Shown here: in pieces, positions 43,411-53,677 of the stretch
How positions within the stretch are numbered: position 1 is the stretch's first letter
Layout of the letters: each line of letters opens with the position of its first letter
Source: Bacillus sp. RO3
GTDB taxonomy: Bacteria > Bacillota > Bacilli > Bacillales > Bacillaceae_B
Assembly (NCBI RefSeq): GCF_012911895.1
Contig: NZ_JAAXCV010000022.1
Coordinates: 124,001-188,000 of the forward strand
Length of the DNA stretch: 64,000 nucleotides
Reading direction: 5' to 3'
Position numbers and translations under genes: made by a program
Notes under the pieces: generated by a model
What the model was told of the DNA's origin: nothing
Seen by the model: the letters and a program-made list of their open reading frames with translations, nothing else
The model's database searches: none

Positions 43411-44577
43411 ATGGGTGTGAATCGAAGAAAAGTGAAATTTTACATATATTATTTTATTATCTTTACCTTCCTGTTTGTAACCGTTTCAAAACAAGTTCAG
43501 GCCACACCTTCTGTTAGTTCACACCGGGCGATTTTAATGGATCAGGAGACGGGCAGGATTCTTTTTGAAAAGGATGCTTACAGCCAAAGCCGGATTGCCA
43601 GTATCACAAAAATCATGACGGCGATCCTTGCTGTGGAGTCAGGAAAGATGGATAAGGAAGTGACGGTGTCCTCCAACGCTGCAGGAACCGAGGGATCTTC
43701 CCTGTACCTGAAAGCGGGGGAGAAGGTAAAGCTTGAAGATCTGGTGTACGGGCTAATGCTGAGATCCGGGAATGATGCAGCAGTCGCTATAGCTGAATAT
43801 GTTGGCGGCAGTCTCGATGGGTTTGTATACATGATGAATCAAAAGGCGGACGAAATTGGAATGAAGGACACCCATTTTTCCAACCCTCATGGTCTTGATG
43901 ACCATGAAGACCACTTATCAACGGCATATGATATGGCCGTACTCACAAGATATGCAATGGAAAATGAAAATTATAGGACAATAGCAGGAACGAAGATTCA
44001 CACTGCACCCAATCCAGATGAAAAATGGGACCGGAAATGGAAGAATAAAAACAGACTGCTGACAGAATTGTACAAACACAGTACGGGGGGCAAAACGGGA
44101 TATACAAAACGTGCGAAACGTACGCTTGTATCGACAGCTTCCAAGGATGGAGAGAATCTGATTGCCGTTACCCTAAATGCTCCCGATGATTGGAATGATC
44201 ATATTGCATTGTTCGAATATGGATTTAAGCAATATGATTACAAAATTGTCCTGGAAAAAGGGAAAATCGAAAAGATGGATGATGATATATATAAGGGTCG
44301 AGCCTATCTTAAACGGGATTCCGTCCTGACGCTTCAGGATGACGAAGTAGATGATGTAAAGGTAGAGTACAAAATGTTAAAGCCAAAAGAGGAATGGTTA
44401 AAGAATAAAAAGGTTCCTGAAGTAGTCGGAAAGGCTGTCGTATTTCTAGAAGGGGAAGAAGTGGACACCCTGCCCATATTCTATAAAGCTTCGGTTGAAA
44501 AGGATAAAGGTAAAAGCTGGTGGAAGTTCTGGGCATACTCATTCGAGTCCTTTATAGGAGTACGGAAACATGGTTAA
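43411..44577 (+). CDS. dacB: D-alanyl-D-alanine carboxypeptidase DacB (PBP5*)
   Basis: Mother-cell low-molecular-weight PBP that controls cross-linking of spore cortex. 388 residues: N-terminal signal/anchor (about 9-31, ending VQATPSVS), SITK at 64-67 with nucleophile Ser64, SGN at 119-121, KTG at 228-230 and a C-terminal domain. ATG 43411 follows AAAGGAGTAG at short spacing; GTG 43417 is the alternative start. Followed by spmA with an 8-bp overlap. Confidence 0.94.
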   Translation: MGVNRRKVKFYIYYFIIFTFLFVTVSKQVQATPSVSSHRAILMDQETGRILFEKDAYSQSRIASITKIMTAILAVESGKMDKEVTVSSNAAGTEGSSLYLKAGEKVKLEDLVYGLMLRSGNDAAVAIAEYVGGSLDGFVYMMNQKADEIGMKDTHFSNPHGLDDHEDHLSTAYDMAVLTRYAMENENYRTIAGTKIHTAPNPDEKWDRKWKNKNRLLTELYKHSTGGKTGYTKRAKRTLVSTASKDGENLIAVTLNAPDDWNDHIALFEYGFKQYDYKIVLEKGKIEKMDDDIYKGRAYLKRDSVLTLQDDEVDDVKVEYKMLKPKEEWLKNKKVPEVVGKAVVFLEGEEVDTLPIFYKASVEKDKGKSWWKFWAYSFESFIGVRKHG

Positions 44578-45163
44578 TCTCATTTGGGTCGGGATGACCA
44601 TCATCGGATTACTATTTGCTGTGATAAATGGGAAAATGGAAGAAGTGAACGAAGCCATTTTCTCATCTGCCAATGAAGCCGTTACCCTCTGTATAGGGTT
44701 GGTCAGCGTATTGGTGTTTTGGTTAGGAATCATGAGGATTGCCCAGGAAGCAGGACTTTTGGATAAACTGGCCAGGCTTTTCAGACCCTTAGTGACCAGG
44801 TTGTTTCCTGAAGTGCCGGACAATCATCCTGCAATGGGGTATATATTATCAAATATGATGGCCAATATGTTTGGCCTTGGGAACGCTGCAACTCCACTGG
44901 GGATCAAAGCGATGGAGCAGTTAAAGGAGCTTAACGGGGGAAAAGACAACGCCAGCAGATCAATGATTACTTTCCTCGCGATCAACACATCAAGTTTGAC
45001 CATTATTCCAACCACCGTCATTGCCATCCGGATGAAATATGATTCAGCTTCTCCAACGGAAATTGTAGGACCTACTTTGATTGCCACATTGTTGTCCACG
45101 ATTGGAGCCATACTCATAGACCGTTACTTTCATTACAGACGTACCCGTCGAGAGGTGAAATAG
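44570..45163 (+). CDS. spmA: Spore maturation protein A
   Basis: 197-residue membrane protein with NupC-type gate repeats (VFWLGIMRIAQEAGLLDKL; GNAATPLGIKAM). SpmA and SpmB influence spore core dehydration; mechanism unknown. Starts inside the end of dacB and stops one base before spmB. Confidence 0.94.
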   Translation: MVNLIWVGMTIIGLLFAVINGKMEEVNEAIFSSANEAVTLCIGLVSVLVFWLGIMRIAQEAGLLDKLARLFRPLVTRLFPEVPDNHPAMGYILSNMMANMFGLGNAATPLGIKAMEQLKELNGGKDNASRSMITFLAINTSSLTIIPTTVIAIRMKYDSASPTEIVGPTLIATLLSTIGAILIDRYFHYRRTRREVK

Positions 45164-45691
45164 ATGCAATGGATATCCACTATCTCATTATGGCTGATTC
45201 CGGTTATGATCGGCTTTATATTAATTTACGGCACGTATAAAAAGGTCCCCACCTATGAAGTATTCGTAGATGGTGGGAAAGAAGGCATTAAAATTGCCGT
45301 ATCGATTATCCCCTTTCTGATTGGAATGCTTGTAGCCATAACCATATTTAGAGAATCAGGAGCTCTTGAATTTTTTGTGAACCTCATCCGTCCCGGATTA
45401 CTTGCACTTGGCATTCCCCCTGAAATTGTGCCCCTGGCTATCATCAGGCCCATTTCAGGAACTGCTGCACTGGGTATGATGAGTGATATAGTCGCTACCC
45501 ACGGGCCTGATTCCTTTATCGGGAGATTAGCATCAACCTTACAGGGAAGTACCGATACGACACTTTACGTATTGACCGTGTATTTCGGGGCGGTAGGAAT
45601 CCGTAAGATGGGAGATGCCCTGAAGGTGGGTTTATTGGCTGACGTCGTTGGGATCATCGCCGCCATCTTCATCGTCACGCTCATGTTTTAG
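45164..45691 (+). CDS. spmB: Spore maturation protein B
   Basis: 175-residue membrane protein, partner of SpmA, again with the gate-like motif IRPISGTAALGMM. Start ATG directly after the spmA stop. Ends the dacB-spmA-spmB operon. Confidence 0.94.
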   Translation: MQWISTISLWLIPVMIGFILIYGTYKKVPTYEVFVDGGKEGIKIAVSIIPFLIGMLVAITIFRESGALEFFVNLIRPGLLALGIPPEIVPLAIIRPISGTAALGMMSDIVATHGPDSFIGRLASTLQGSTDTTLYVLTVYFGAVGIRKMGDALKVGLLADVVGIIAAIFIVTLMF

Positions 45692-45720
45692 AGTGGGTTC
45701 CTAGTTAAAAATGAAACAGA

Positions 45721-45769
45721 AGGGTATAAAGAAATCGACTGAAAAGGTCGATTTTTCTTTATACCTTTC
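45721..45769 (+). terminator. Terminator of dacB-spmAB
   Basis: AGGGTATAAAGAA plus CGAC pair with GTCG and TTTTCTTTATACCT around a short loop. Confidence 0.75.
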
Positions 45770-45837
45770 TATTTTGCCTGGATTATGTAATAATTCATGA
45801 AGACAAAAGTATTGAAAATCAAATGAGGTGAAAGACC

Positions 45838-46569
45838 GTGGAACGATTACAGAAGGTTATTGCTCATAGTGGCGTAGCGTCAAGACGGAAAGCCGAGCAA
45901 TTAATTATAGAAGGTAAAGTGAAAGTCAATGGTGTGGTAGTGAAGGAACTCGGAACAAAGGTTTCTAATTCCGATAGAGTTGAAGTGACTGGAATTCAGA
46001 TTGAAAGAGAAAACAAAGTGTATTATATGCTTTATAAACCGAGGGGGGTCATTTCAGCTGTGACGGATGATAAAGATCGTCAAGTTGTAACGGATTTCTT
46101 CCCTGAAATACAAGAAAGAATCTATCCCGTAGGAAGACTGGACTATGAAACGTCAGGTATTCTTCTCTTAACCAATGATGGGGACTTTGCCAATGCCCTC
46201 ATGCATCCAAGCAACGAAATTGAAAAAACCTATGTAGCAAGATTAAAAGGGATCCCTCCTAAATATAAAATCAGAGAACTTGAAAAGGGAGTTAAACTGG
46301 AAGACGGTATGACGGCTCCGGCAAAGGTGAAAGTATTGAGCATTGATAAGAAACAGGAAAAATCCATCGTTGAAATTACCATCCACGAGGGAAGGAACCG
46401 TCAGGTCCGCAGAATGTTTGAAGCTCTTGGATACCCGGTTCAAAAACTGAAACGTGAGCGGTATGCATTCCTGACTCTGCATGGACTGAATGCAGGCGAG
46501 GGAAGAGAGCTTACTCCACATGAAGTCAAACAGCTTAGAACCCTTGCAGAGACAGGAAGTATCAGGTAG
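45838..46569 (+). CDS. rluB: 23S rRNA pseudouridine synthase RluB
   Basis: Isomerises a uridine in helix 90 region of 23S rRNA. 243 residues: S4 RNA-binding domain (1-60), then catalytic GRLDYETSGILLLTNDG with Asp102. GTG 45838 follows AGGTGAAAG. Ends 260 bp before resA. Confidence 0.94.
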   Translation: MERLQKVIAHSGVASRRKAEQLIIEGKVKVNGVVVKELGTKVSNSDRVEVTGIQIERENKVYYMLYKPRGVISAVTDDKDRQVVTDFFPEIQERIYPVGRLDYETSGILLLTNDGDFANALMHPSNEIEKTYVARLKGIPPKYKIRELEKGVKLEDGMTAPAKVKVLSIDKKQEKSIVEITIHEGRNRQVRRMFEALGYPVQKLKRERYAFLTLHGLNAGEGRELTPHEVKQLRTLAETGSIR

Positions 46570-46632
46570 GGGATAAGTTCGGAAAGTGTCACATATCCTT
46601 CATATAATTTACACTATCCCTAAAGTGATAAA

Positions 46633-46641
46633 TGATATAAT
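46633..46641 (+). promoter_or_regulatory. Extended -10 promoter candidate upstream of resA
   Basis: TGATATAAT matches TGnTATAAT exactly. It would give a leader of about 180 nt before resA. Confidence 0.45.
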
Positions 46642-46794
46642 GGGAGAGGAATTTTACCCTGAAACCCAAGGTGTATTCCCCTGCTTATCTTGAAGGAATG
46701 ATACATCACATTATTGCAGGGACTGATGTCTTAAGAACTCTCTTATGACGTCAGGCCCTTTGCTACTGTAAAGAGAGAAAAACATCTCCATTTA

Positions 46795-46809
46795 ATGAGA
46801 ACGATTTCA
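46795..46809. promoter_or_regulatory. Candidate cre (CcpA) site at resA
   Basis: ATGAGAACGATTTCA matches the CcpA consensus WTGNAARCGNWWWCA at 14 of 15 positions and lies 19 bp before the resA start, inside the transcribed leader. A roadblock type of repression would be expected. Confidence 0.5.
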
Positions 46810-46828
46810 ATATGGGAGGCAAACGCAC

Positions 46829-47359
46829 ATGGATAAGAAAAAACGCAGATTACTCCTCCGGACAATGATTCTCATCGTCCTGACTTCTGCGGTTGCATAT
46901 ACCCTGTATGCAAACTTTACGAAGGATGAAAGAGGGCAGTTAAAGGTAGGAGATCAAGCTCCTGATTTTGTATTGGAAGATATGGAAGGGAATAAGCATA
47001 AATTGTCCGACTATGAAGGACAGGGCGTATTCCTGAATTTCTGGGGAACATGGTGCAAACCATGTGAAAGGGAAATGCCCTACATGAATAATCAGTATGG
47101 GAAGTATAAAGATCAAGGTGTAAAGATATTAGCCGTAAATGTAGGGGAATCGGATTTTCTCATCAATCGATTCGTATCTAAACACGGGTTGGAGTTCCCT
47201 ATATTAGTCGACAAAGAAGAGGAAGTTCAAAATGCTTATGGCATTGATCCGTTACCGACGACTTTTCTCATTAACCCTCAAGGTGAAATTGAAAAGATCA
47301 TTACGGGTACAATGTCAGAAAAAGATATCATTGAAGATTTAGAGAGCGTCAAGCCTTAG
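46829..47359 (+). CDS. resA: Thiol-disulfide oxidoreductase ResA
   Basis: Membrane-tethered extracytoplasmic thioredoxin that reduces apocytochrome c cysteines for haem attachment. 176 residues: N-terminal anchor (about 9-27), CKPC at 76-79 followed by Glu80, and the cis-Pro loop PLPTTF with Pro143. ATG 46829 follows GGGAGG. Confidence 0.96.
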   Translation: MDKKKRRLLLRTMILIVLTSAVAYTLYANFTKDERGQLKVGDQAPDFVLEDMEGNKHKLSDYEGQGVFLNFWGTWCKPCEREMPYMNNQYGKYKDQGVKILAVNVGESDFLINRFVSKHGLEFPILVDKEEEVQNAYGIDPLPTTFLINPQGEIEKIITGTMSEKDIIEDLESVKP

Positions 47360-47393
47360 CTCGGCAGTTTAACTTGATATAAGGAGTTTTAAC

Positions 47394-49061
47394 ATGAAAG
47401 AGATTAAATGTGTATGCGGTCATGTGAACCCGAACGGTACCGTTCTCTGTGAATCCTGTGGACGGGCATTGACGGATGAAGCGAAGAACGAGAAGCTTCA
47501 TGACATGCGTTATGAGGGTAGTGCCAGACGTTCCCAGACATATAACAAGTCGATTGTAGATAAAATTTGGAATTTCTTCTCATCTGTCAAAGTGGGTGTG
47601 TGGTTAATTGTCATCACCCTTATCGCCTCGGCAGTAGGTACGATTTTGCCTCAGGAACAGTATATTCCTAATGGACAGCCCGCCAATGAGTATTATGAAG
47701 ACGTATATGGCTTCTTCGGGGAATTATATTACACTTTAGGTTTTCATGATTTATATAGTTCATGGTGGTATTTACTTCTGATTGCATCGATTGGGGTTTC
47801 CTTAGTAATTTGCAGTTTAGACCGCGTGATTCCTCTCTATCGTGCCCTCAAGAACCAGCGTGTTTCAAGACATACCGGTTTCCTGAAGCGGCAGCGCATC
47901 TATGGGAAGACAGAAATTGTCGAAGTCAATGAAGCTGTCAGTAACATGAAAGAAAAATTAACTCTAAAAAAATATAGGATCCGGGAAGAAGACGGAAACA
48001 TCCTTGCAGAGAAGAACCGCTTTTCAAGATGGGGCCCCTATGTGAATCATATCGGTCTGATCATCTTCCTATTCGGAGGGATGCTTCGGTTTGTACCTGG
48101 TATGTATATCGATGAAACCGTCTGGATACGTGAAGGGGAAACGAGGGCGGTACCTGGAACCAATCAGGAATATTACTTAGAGAACAAAGGATTTACATTA
48201 GAGACTTACGATAAAGAAAATGACAAAGAAGTATTTGGGGAAGCGATTGATAAAAACGGAATGATTGCGAAGAATTTCCAGTCAGATGTGATCCTTTATA
48301 AAGAGTCGGGGGATAAACTTCCTGGACAAACGGCTGAACGGGTAGTGGAGAAAGAGGATTCAATCAAAGTGAATCACCCTCTGAAATTTGGGAACTTTGC
48401 CGTCTACCAGACCAGCTATAAGTTGGATGAATTTAAATCCATGTCCTTTACGTTTGATAATAAAGAGTCGGGGAAGAGCTTCGGTAAATTCACTGTCGAT
48501 TTATTTGATCCCCAGGATACCTACTCCTTTGAAGAAGGCTATAAAGTGGAATTGATGGGATATTACCCGGATTTCTCTGGATTCAATGAACAAGGAGAGC
48601 CGCAAACCAAGTCTCCTTTACCAAATAATCCTGCGTTCCTTTTTAAACTATTTTCTCCTGAAAAGCCTGATGGAGAAGTGAGTTTTGTAGGAATCCAACA
48701 GAACCTGGAGCCACTTGGTGATAATGAGAATAAATTGTCCTTTGCCGGAGTGGAGACGAGAGATGTATCGGCGCTTACGGTTCATAAAGATCTAACTCTT
48801 TGGATCTTGGCTGTCGGTGGAGCTATCTTTATGATCGGTGTCGTACAAGGCGCCTATTGGCATCACCGGAGAATCTGGATTCGCCGTAGTGACGATGGTG
48901 TTATAATAGCCGGTCACACGAATAAAAACTGGCACGGACTAAAAAATGAAATCAACTTCATGTTAGAAGGTACTGGAATTCAGGAGCCTGAAGATCAACA
49001 ACAAAAAGACGAAGCAAGGAGGAAAGAGGATGTCAACGACAACAATGGCAGAGTGGAGTAG
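47394..49061 (+). CDS. resB: Cytochrome c biogenesis protein ResB
   Basis: Membrane part of the system II haem-delivery complex. 555 residues: a short N-terminal zinc-ribbon-like segment with [21 protein letters not shown] (four Cys), helices near 60-80 and 125-145, a large extracytoplasmic region and a final helix near 475-495. The zinc-ribbon N terminus is also found in B. subtilis ResB. Overlaps resC by 32 bp. Confidence 0.95.
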   Translation: MKEIKCVCGHVNPNGTVLCESCGRALTDEAKNEKLHDMRYEGSARRSQTYNKSIVDKIWNFFSSVKVGVWLIVITLIASAVGTILPQEQYIPNGQPANEYYEDVYGFFGELYYTLGFHDLYSSWWYLLLIASIGVSLVICSLDRVIPLYRALKNQRVSRHTGFLKRQRIYGKTEIVEVNEAVSNMKEKLTLKKYRIREEDGNILAEKNRFSRWGPYVNHIGLIIFLFGGMLRFVPGMYIDETVWIREGETRAVPGTNQEYYLENKGFTLETYDKENDKEVFGEAIDKNGMIAKNFQSDVILYKESGDKLPGQTAERVVEKEDSIKVNHPLKFGNFAVYQTSYKLDEFKSMSFTFDNKESGKSFGKFTVDLFDPQDTYSFEEGYKVELMGYYPDFSGFNEQGEPQTKSPLPNNPAFLFKLFSPEKPDGEVSFVGIQQNLEPLGDNENKLSFAGVETRDVSALTVHKDLTLWILAVGGAIFMIGVVQGAYWHHRRIWIRRSDDGVIIAGHTNKNWHGLKNEINFMLEGTGIQEPEDQQQKDEARRKEDVNDNNGRVE

Positions 49062-50220
49062 TCATTTACTCTATGTATCTTTCATTATGTATTTGATTGC
49101 TACGTTGTTTTTTGGAGGAAGTATCCGCCAAAAGAATACAACTGAAACGAATCAGCGGAAATGGGGTTTAATTGGAATCGGATTAACCCTCTTTGGATTT
49201 ACCGCTCAATTAGGTTATTTCTTTTTAAGATGGGGAGCGGCAGGACATGCTCCAGTAAGTAATTTATTTGAATTTACAACCTTTTTTGGAATGATGCTTG
49301 TCGGGGCATTCATCATTCTTTATTTCATGTATAAAACAACGGTACTCGGTGTCATTGCATTACCATTTGCACTTCTTGTGATTGCCTATGCCAGTATGTT
49401 TCCAAAAGAAATCAGCCCGTTGATCCCTGCCCTTCAAAGCGATTGGCTGAAAATTCACGTTACAACCGTTTCAGCAGGGGAAGCCATTTTATCCATCAGT
49501 TTTGTGGCTGGGTTAATCTACCTGTTGAAATCAGTACAGCATACAAAAGGAAGCAGGCAATCGTTTTGGCTTGAAACCGTCATGTATTCTTTAGTTGTCG
49601 TGTTAGGGTTCGTAGTGGCATCAACTGCCTTTACCCTCGGAAATTATGAAGCGAACTTTCAATATGTAAATCAAGAAGGGGCCGAAGCCATTTCTGAATA
49701 CACGCTTCCTGCCATCGTCGGTCCCAATGAAGGCAAATTATTGACAGATAATGTAATGGAACCACTTGTCGAAATGCCAGCTTTGATTAATGCTAAGAAA
49801 CTGAATACCGTAATTTGGTCATTTGTAATCGGAACAGGCATTTATCTGCTTTTACGCCTGATATTCAGAAAGCGGATTGCTGCTAAATTACAACCGTTGG
49901 TGAAAAATGTAAATTTAGACCTGATGGACGAAATTGGCTACAGGTCCGTTTTAATTGGTTTTCCCGTATTCACTCTGGGCGGTCTCATCTTCGCTATGAT
50001 CTGGGCCCAAATCGCCTGGACACGATTCTGGGGATGGGATCCTAAAGAAGTGTGGGCACTGATTACATTCTTATTTTATGCAGCCTTTCTGCATCTACGC
50101 CTTTCTAAAGGATGGCACGGTGAAAAATCTGCATGGTTAGCTGTCATCGGGGTTGCGATTATTTTATTCAACCTAGTGGCCGTTAACCTCATTATTGCAG
50201 GTTTACATTCATACGCATAA
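49030..50220 (+). CDS. resC: Cytochrome c biogenesis protein ResC
   Basis: Haem-handling partner of ResB, 396 residues with about eight helices and the haem-binding WWD-type motif [17 protein letters not shown] near residues 334-350. Conserved His residues flank it ([10 protein letters not shown]). ATG 49030 follows AAGGAGGAAAGAGG and lies inside the end of resB. Confidence 0.95.
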   Translation: MSTTTMAEWSSHLLYVSFIMYLIATLFFGGSIRQKNTTETNQRKWGLIGIGLTLFGFTAQLGYFFLRWGAAGHAPVSNLFEFTTFFGMMLVGAFIILYFMYKTTVLGVIALPFALLVIAYASMFPKEISPLIPALQSDWLKIHVTTVSAGEAILSISFVAGLIYLLKSVQHTKGSRQSFWLETVMYSLVVVLGFVVASTAFTLGNYEANFQYVNQEGAEAISEYTLPAIVGPNEGKLLTDNVMEPLVEMPALINAKKLNTVIWSFVIGTGIYLLLRLIFRKRIAAKLQPLVKNVNLDLMDEIGYRSVLIGFPVFTLGGLIFAMIWAQIAWTRFWGWDPKEVWALITFLFYAAFLHLRLSKGWHGEKSAWLAVIGVAIILFNLVAVNLIIAGLHSYA

Positions 50221-50235
50221 ACAACGGACGGGAGG

Positions 50236-50285
50236 GAGCTGACTATAACGGGAATGATATTCTCTTTGAGTCAGCTTCTTTTTTC
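50236..50285 (+). terminator. Terminator between resC and resD
   Basis: AGCTGACT pairs with AGTCAGCT around a 24-nt loop and is followed by TCTTTTTT. It suggests that resDE also has its own promoter, as known in B. subtilis. Confidence 0.55.
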
Positions 50286-50336
50286 ATATAAAATATAGGA
50301 TAATATGGTTTAATTAGACAAAAGGGGGATATAGCC

Positions 50337-51053
50337 TTGGAGGAAAATATTCGAATCTTGGTTGTGGATGATGAAGACCGGATCCGCAGGCTTTTGAAAA
50401 TGTATCTTGAAAGAGAAAATTATGAAATCGACGAAGCGGAAAATGGGGAAGAAGCCTTGGCTTTGGCATTAGAAAATAATTACGATTGTATCTTGCTGGA
50501 TATTATGATGCCAGGTATGGATGGGATCGAAGTGTGCAAGCACCTTCGCGAAAAGAAAGCGACTCCTGTGATCATGCTCACTGCCAAGGGAGAAGAAGTG
50601 AACAGGGTGCAAGGGTTCGAAGTTGGAACCGACGACTACATAGTGAAACCTTTTTCCCCACGTGAAGTGGTACTGAGAGTGAAAGCGCTATTAAGGCGTT
50701 CTTCAAAAACGAGTTTCATTCAAACCGATGCGAAAGCAAAGGACCTGATTGTCTACCCTCATCTGACGATTGATAACGATGCCCACCGGGTAACGGCGGA
50801 TGGGAAAGATGTGAATTTGACGCCAAAAGAATACGAGCTCCTATACTTCCTTGCGAAAGCACCAGACAAAGTGTTCGATCGTGAACATTTACTCAAGGAA
50901 GTTTGGCATTATGAATTCTTTGGGGACCTTCGGACGGTGGATACACACGTAAAGCGTCTAAGAGAAAAGCTGAATAAAGTCTCTGAAATGGCCGCCAAGA
51001 TGATTGTCACCGTTTGGGGTGTAGGCTACAAGTTCGAGGTAACAAATGAATGA
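50337..51053 (+). CDS. resD: Response regulator ResD
   Basis: OmpR-type regulator of aerobic/anaerobic respiration. 238 residues: receiver domain with Asp11, Asp12 and phospho-acceptor Asp55 ([11 protein letters not shown]), then winged-helix domain ([26 protein letters not shown]). Starts at TTG 50337 after AAGGGGGAT. Overlaps resE by four bases. Confidence 0.96.
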   Translation: MEENIRILVVDDEDRIRRLLKMYLERENYEIDEAENGEEALALALENNYDCILLDIMMPGMDGIEVCKHLREKKATPVIMLTAKGEEVNRVQGFEVGTDDYIVKPFSPREVVLRVKALLRRSSKTSFIQTDAKAKDLIVYPHLTIDNDAHRVTADGKDVNLTPKEYELLYFLAKAPDKVFDREHLLKEVWHYEFFGDLRTVDTHVKRLREKLNKVSEMAAKMIVTVWGVGYKFEVTNE

Positions 51054-52816
51054 GGTTATGGCGCAGTGTTGTAGGGAAACTATGGCTGACCATCCTGCTA
51101 TTGGTTTCCTTTGTATTGTTCATACTTACGATCCTTCTGCTGGAATTCTTTCAAAACTACCATGTCGATGAAGTTGAAAAAGAATTAACCAATACAGCAG
51201 AAAAGGTTGCAAGGGTCATTGAAAATCATAAAGATCTGGAGCTTGGATTGGAACTTGGAAAAGAAATCATTGATGATCCTGTCAATATCCTTATCTCTCT
51301 GGATCAGAATGAATCAATCTATTCCCAGGACTCGACGACTTTTGAAAAAGATGTTCACGACTATATTTCAGGTGATGAACAGCTTCAATCAGTCAAATCG
51401 AAGGAAATCACCATCAAGAAAGAGGTCGAATTATCTTCTGAGATGACGGCGAACAGATATGAAAACGTCATTATAGTCGGGACACCCCTTCATATCAATC
51501 AAGAGGACGGCGCAGTATACCTTTATCAATCACTCGACGTCATTAAAGACACTACCCGTCAAACAACGAAGCTGATCTTACTGGCTGCAGGGATTGCCAT
51601 CATATTGACCACCATATTTGCTTTTTTCCTCTCCACCCGTATAACCTCACCATTGCGGAAAATGAGAGAGGCGGCCTTTGAGGTGGCCAAAGGCAAATTC
51701 GATACAAAGGTTCCTATCCTGACAAAGGATGAAATCGGTGAACTTGCCACAGGGTTCAACCAAATGGGCAGGCAGTTAAAATTTCATATTAATGCGTTGA
51801 GCCAAGAGAAAGAGCAGCTCTCCTCCATATTGAGCAGTATGGCTGATGGAGTGATCACGTTTAATCGGGACGGGACCATTCTCATAACCAATCCACCAGC
51901 TGATCGGTTCCTGCAGCATTGGTATTATGAGCAGAATGAAAGCAGTGAGGAAGCGATTCCCACTACTGTAAGAGAATTATTGCAAAGCGTCGTCGTAACG
52001 GAAATGGAACAGACAGGGGAATTGAGTCTGCAGGGCCGTTCGTATGTGGTGATTATCAGCCCCCTATATAATAACAACAACATCCGAGGAGCAGTGGCGG
52101 TTGTCCGCGACATGACAGAAGAGCGGAGATTGGATAAATTGAGGAAAGACTTTATTGCCAATGTCTCTCACGAACTCAGAACACCCATTTCCATGCTTCA
52201 GGGATATAGTGAAGCGATCGTTGACGATATAGCGGAGTCTGAAGAAGAGAAGAAAGAAATTGCCCGAATCATCTATGATGAGTCATTGCGTATGGGGCGC
52301 TTGGTGAATGATCTTCTGGATTTGGCGAGGATGGAAGCAGGCCATATTACTCTCAATAAAGCAAGGATAGGTGTCATGTCTTTCACAGAAAGAGTGACAA
52401 ATAAATTTATCGGGCTTGCCAAAGAAAAAAAGGTCTCCATATTCTTTAAAAGCGATGTTGCCATTAACGATGAAATCCAAATGGACCCGGACAGGATCGA
52501 ACAAGTACTGACAAATCTTATAGATAATGCTTTGAGGCACACACCGACTGGCGGAGAAGTCATCGTGTCTCTTACTGGAAGCAAGGGCGGCTATTTGTTC
52601 AACATAACAGACACAGGCTCGGGGATTCCTGAAGAAGATCTTCCTTTCGTATTTGAGCGTTTCTACAAAGCGGATAAAGCGAGAACAAGAGGGAAGTCAG
52701 GGACGGGGCTTGGACTTGCCATTGCCAAGAACATCATAGAATCCCACAGGGGTCATATACAAGTGCAAAGCAAAGTCGATCAAGGGACAACCTTCACTTT
52801 CTTTCTTCCTTTTTAG
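51050..52816 (+). CDS. resE: Sensor histidine kinase ResE
   Basis: Redox-linked sensor, 588 residues: helix 1 (about 10-32), extracytoplasmic loop, helix 2 (about 175-195), HAMP domain, PAS domain (about 255-360), HisKA with His374 in SHELRTP, and HATPase_c with [21 protein letters not shown] and [14 protein letters not shown] overlaps the resD stop. Confidence 0.96.
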   Translation: MRLWRSVVGKLWLTILLLVSFVLFILTILLLEFFQNYHVDEVEKELTNTAEKVARVIENHKDLELGLELGKEIIDDPVNILISLDQNESIYSQDSTTFEKDVHDYISGDEQLQSVKSKEITIKKEVELSSEMTANRYENVIIVGTPLHINQEDGAVYLYQSLDVIKDTTRQTTKLILLAAGIAIILTTIFAFFLSTRITSPLRKMREAAFEVAKGKFDTKVPILTKDEIGELATGFNQMGRQLKFHINALSQEKEQLSSILSSMADGVITFNRDGTILITNPPADRFLQHWYYEQNESSEEAIPTTVRELLQSVVVTEMEQTGELSLQGRSYVVIISPLYNNNNIRGAVAVVRDMTEERRLDKLRKDFIANVSHELRTPISMLQGYSEAIVDDIAESEEEKKEIARIIYDESLRMGRLVNDLLDLARMEAGHITLNKARIGVMSFTERVTNKFIGLAKEKKVSIFFKSDVAINDEIQMDPDRIEQVLTNLIDNALRHTPTGGEVIVSLTGSKGGYLFNITDTGSGIPEEDLPFVFERFYKADKARTRGKSGTGLGLAIAKNIIESHRGHIQVQSKVDQGTTFTFFLPF

Positions 52817-52929
52817 CTAAGAATCGATGATTTTCATAGAAACCTGACGTTTTTTCTTGTTACATGGGAAACATTCTTTATTTGAGGTTGAATGAAGAGA
52901 ATGTTGTTGAAATAAAAAGAAATAAGATG

Positions 52930-52966
52930 AGCCAACAGTGAACCGGGGAAACTGTTGGCTGTTTTT
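52930..52966 (+). terminator. Terminator of resDE
   Basis: AGCCAACAGT pairs with ACTGTTGGCT around an 11-nt loop, followed by GTTTTT. Confidence 0.85.
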
Positions 52967-53070
52967 GTTGCAGGAGTTGAATGGATATGAATGTGAGGAT
53001 CCTGAGTGGCGGGGATTGGTTAAATATTAGTCTTTCTTTTTTACCAGGATAATACTATATTGATAGTGTG

Positions 53071-53096
53071 CGTAACTTTTTTACATACTTTACGAC
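53071..53096 (+). promoter_or_regulatory. Sigma-X-type autoregulatory promoter
   Basis: GTAAC (53072-53076) and CGAC (53093-53096) are 16 bp apart, fitting the ECF sigma-X pattern TGTAAC-N17-CGWC. It lies 27 bp before sigX. Confidence 0.7.
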
Positions 53097-53122
53097 TAAT
53101 AAATTGACGGGGAGGGGAACAA

Positions 53123-53677
53123 GTGGACTCCGTTTTTGAGAAGCTATACTCTGCATATCATAAAGATGTATTCCAATTTTTAGTATACATGGTTCAGAAT
53201 AAGCAGCAGGCCGAAGATCTGGTGCAGGAAGTATATATTCGAGTACTTAAATCGTATGAGCGATTTGAGGGAAAAAGCTCGGAAAAAACATGGCTTTTTT
53301 CGATCGCAAAAAATGTAGCCGTCGATCATTTTAGAAAACAAAAGAATTGGAATAACCGAATCTTCGATAAATTCGATTGGAGTCGGAATGAACTGCCGGA
53401 TGATGGAGCGCTTCCTGAGGAAATTGCCGTCGCAAAGGAAGAGATAAAGGTATTATATGAATGCTTAAAGAAGTGTTCGACGGACTATCGCATGGTGATT
53501 ATCATGCGTTACTTACAAGAGCTTTCAATCACTGAAACATCTGAAATTCTGGGTTGGTCTGAAAGTAAAGTCAAAACGACCCAGCATAGAGCGGTCAAAT
53601 GGTTAAGAAATGAAATGAACCAGCGGCTTTTAAAGGAGGAGAGAGACATTGAAGAAATCAGAATGGAAAGATCGTGA
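53123..53677 (+). CDS. sigX: ECF RNA polymerase sigma factor SigX
   Basis: Controls cell-envelope charge and antimicrobial-peptide response in B. subtilis. 184 residues: sigma region 2 (YSAYHKDVFQFLVYMVQNKQ; EDLVQEVYIRVLK) and region 4 (MVIIMRYLQELSITETSEIL; SKVKTTQHRAVKWL). GTG 53123 follows GGGGAGGGG. Overlaps rsiX by 29 bp. Confidence 0.94.
   Translation: MDSVFEKLYSAYHKDVFQFLVYMVQNKQQAEDLVQEVYIRVLKSYERFEGKSSEKTWLFSIAKNVAVDHFRKQKNWNNRIFDKFDWSRNELPDDGALPEEIAVAKEEIKVLYECLKKCSTDYRMVIIMRYLQELSITETSEILGWSESKVKTTQHRAVKWLRNEMNQRLLKEERDIEEIRMERS

Noticed and set aside
46671-46748. Short frame in the resA leader ending TDVLRTLL
   Set aside because: Start codons GTG 46671 and ATG 46698 lack a properly spaced ribosome site; not enough to call a leader peptide.
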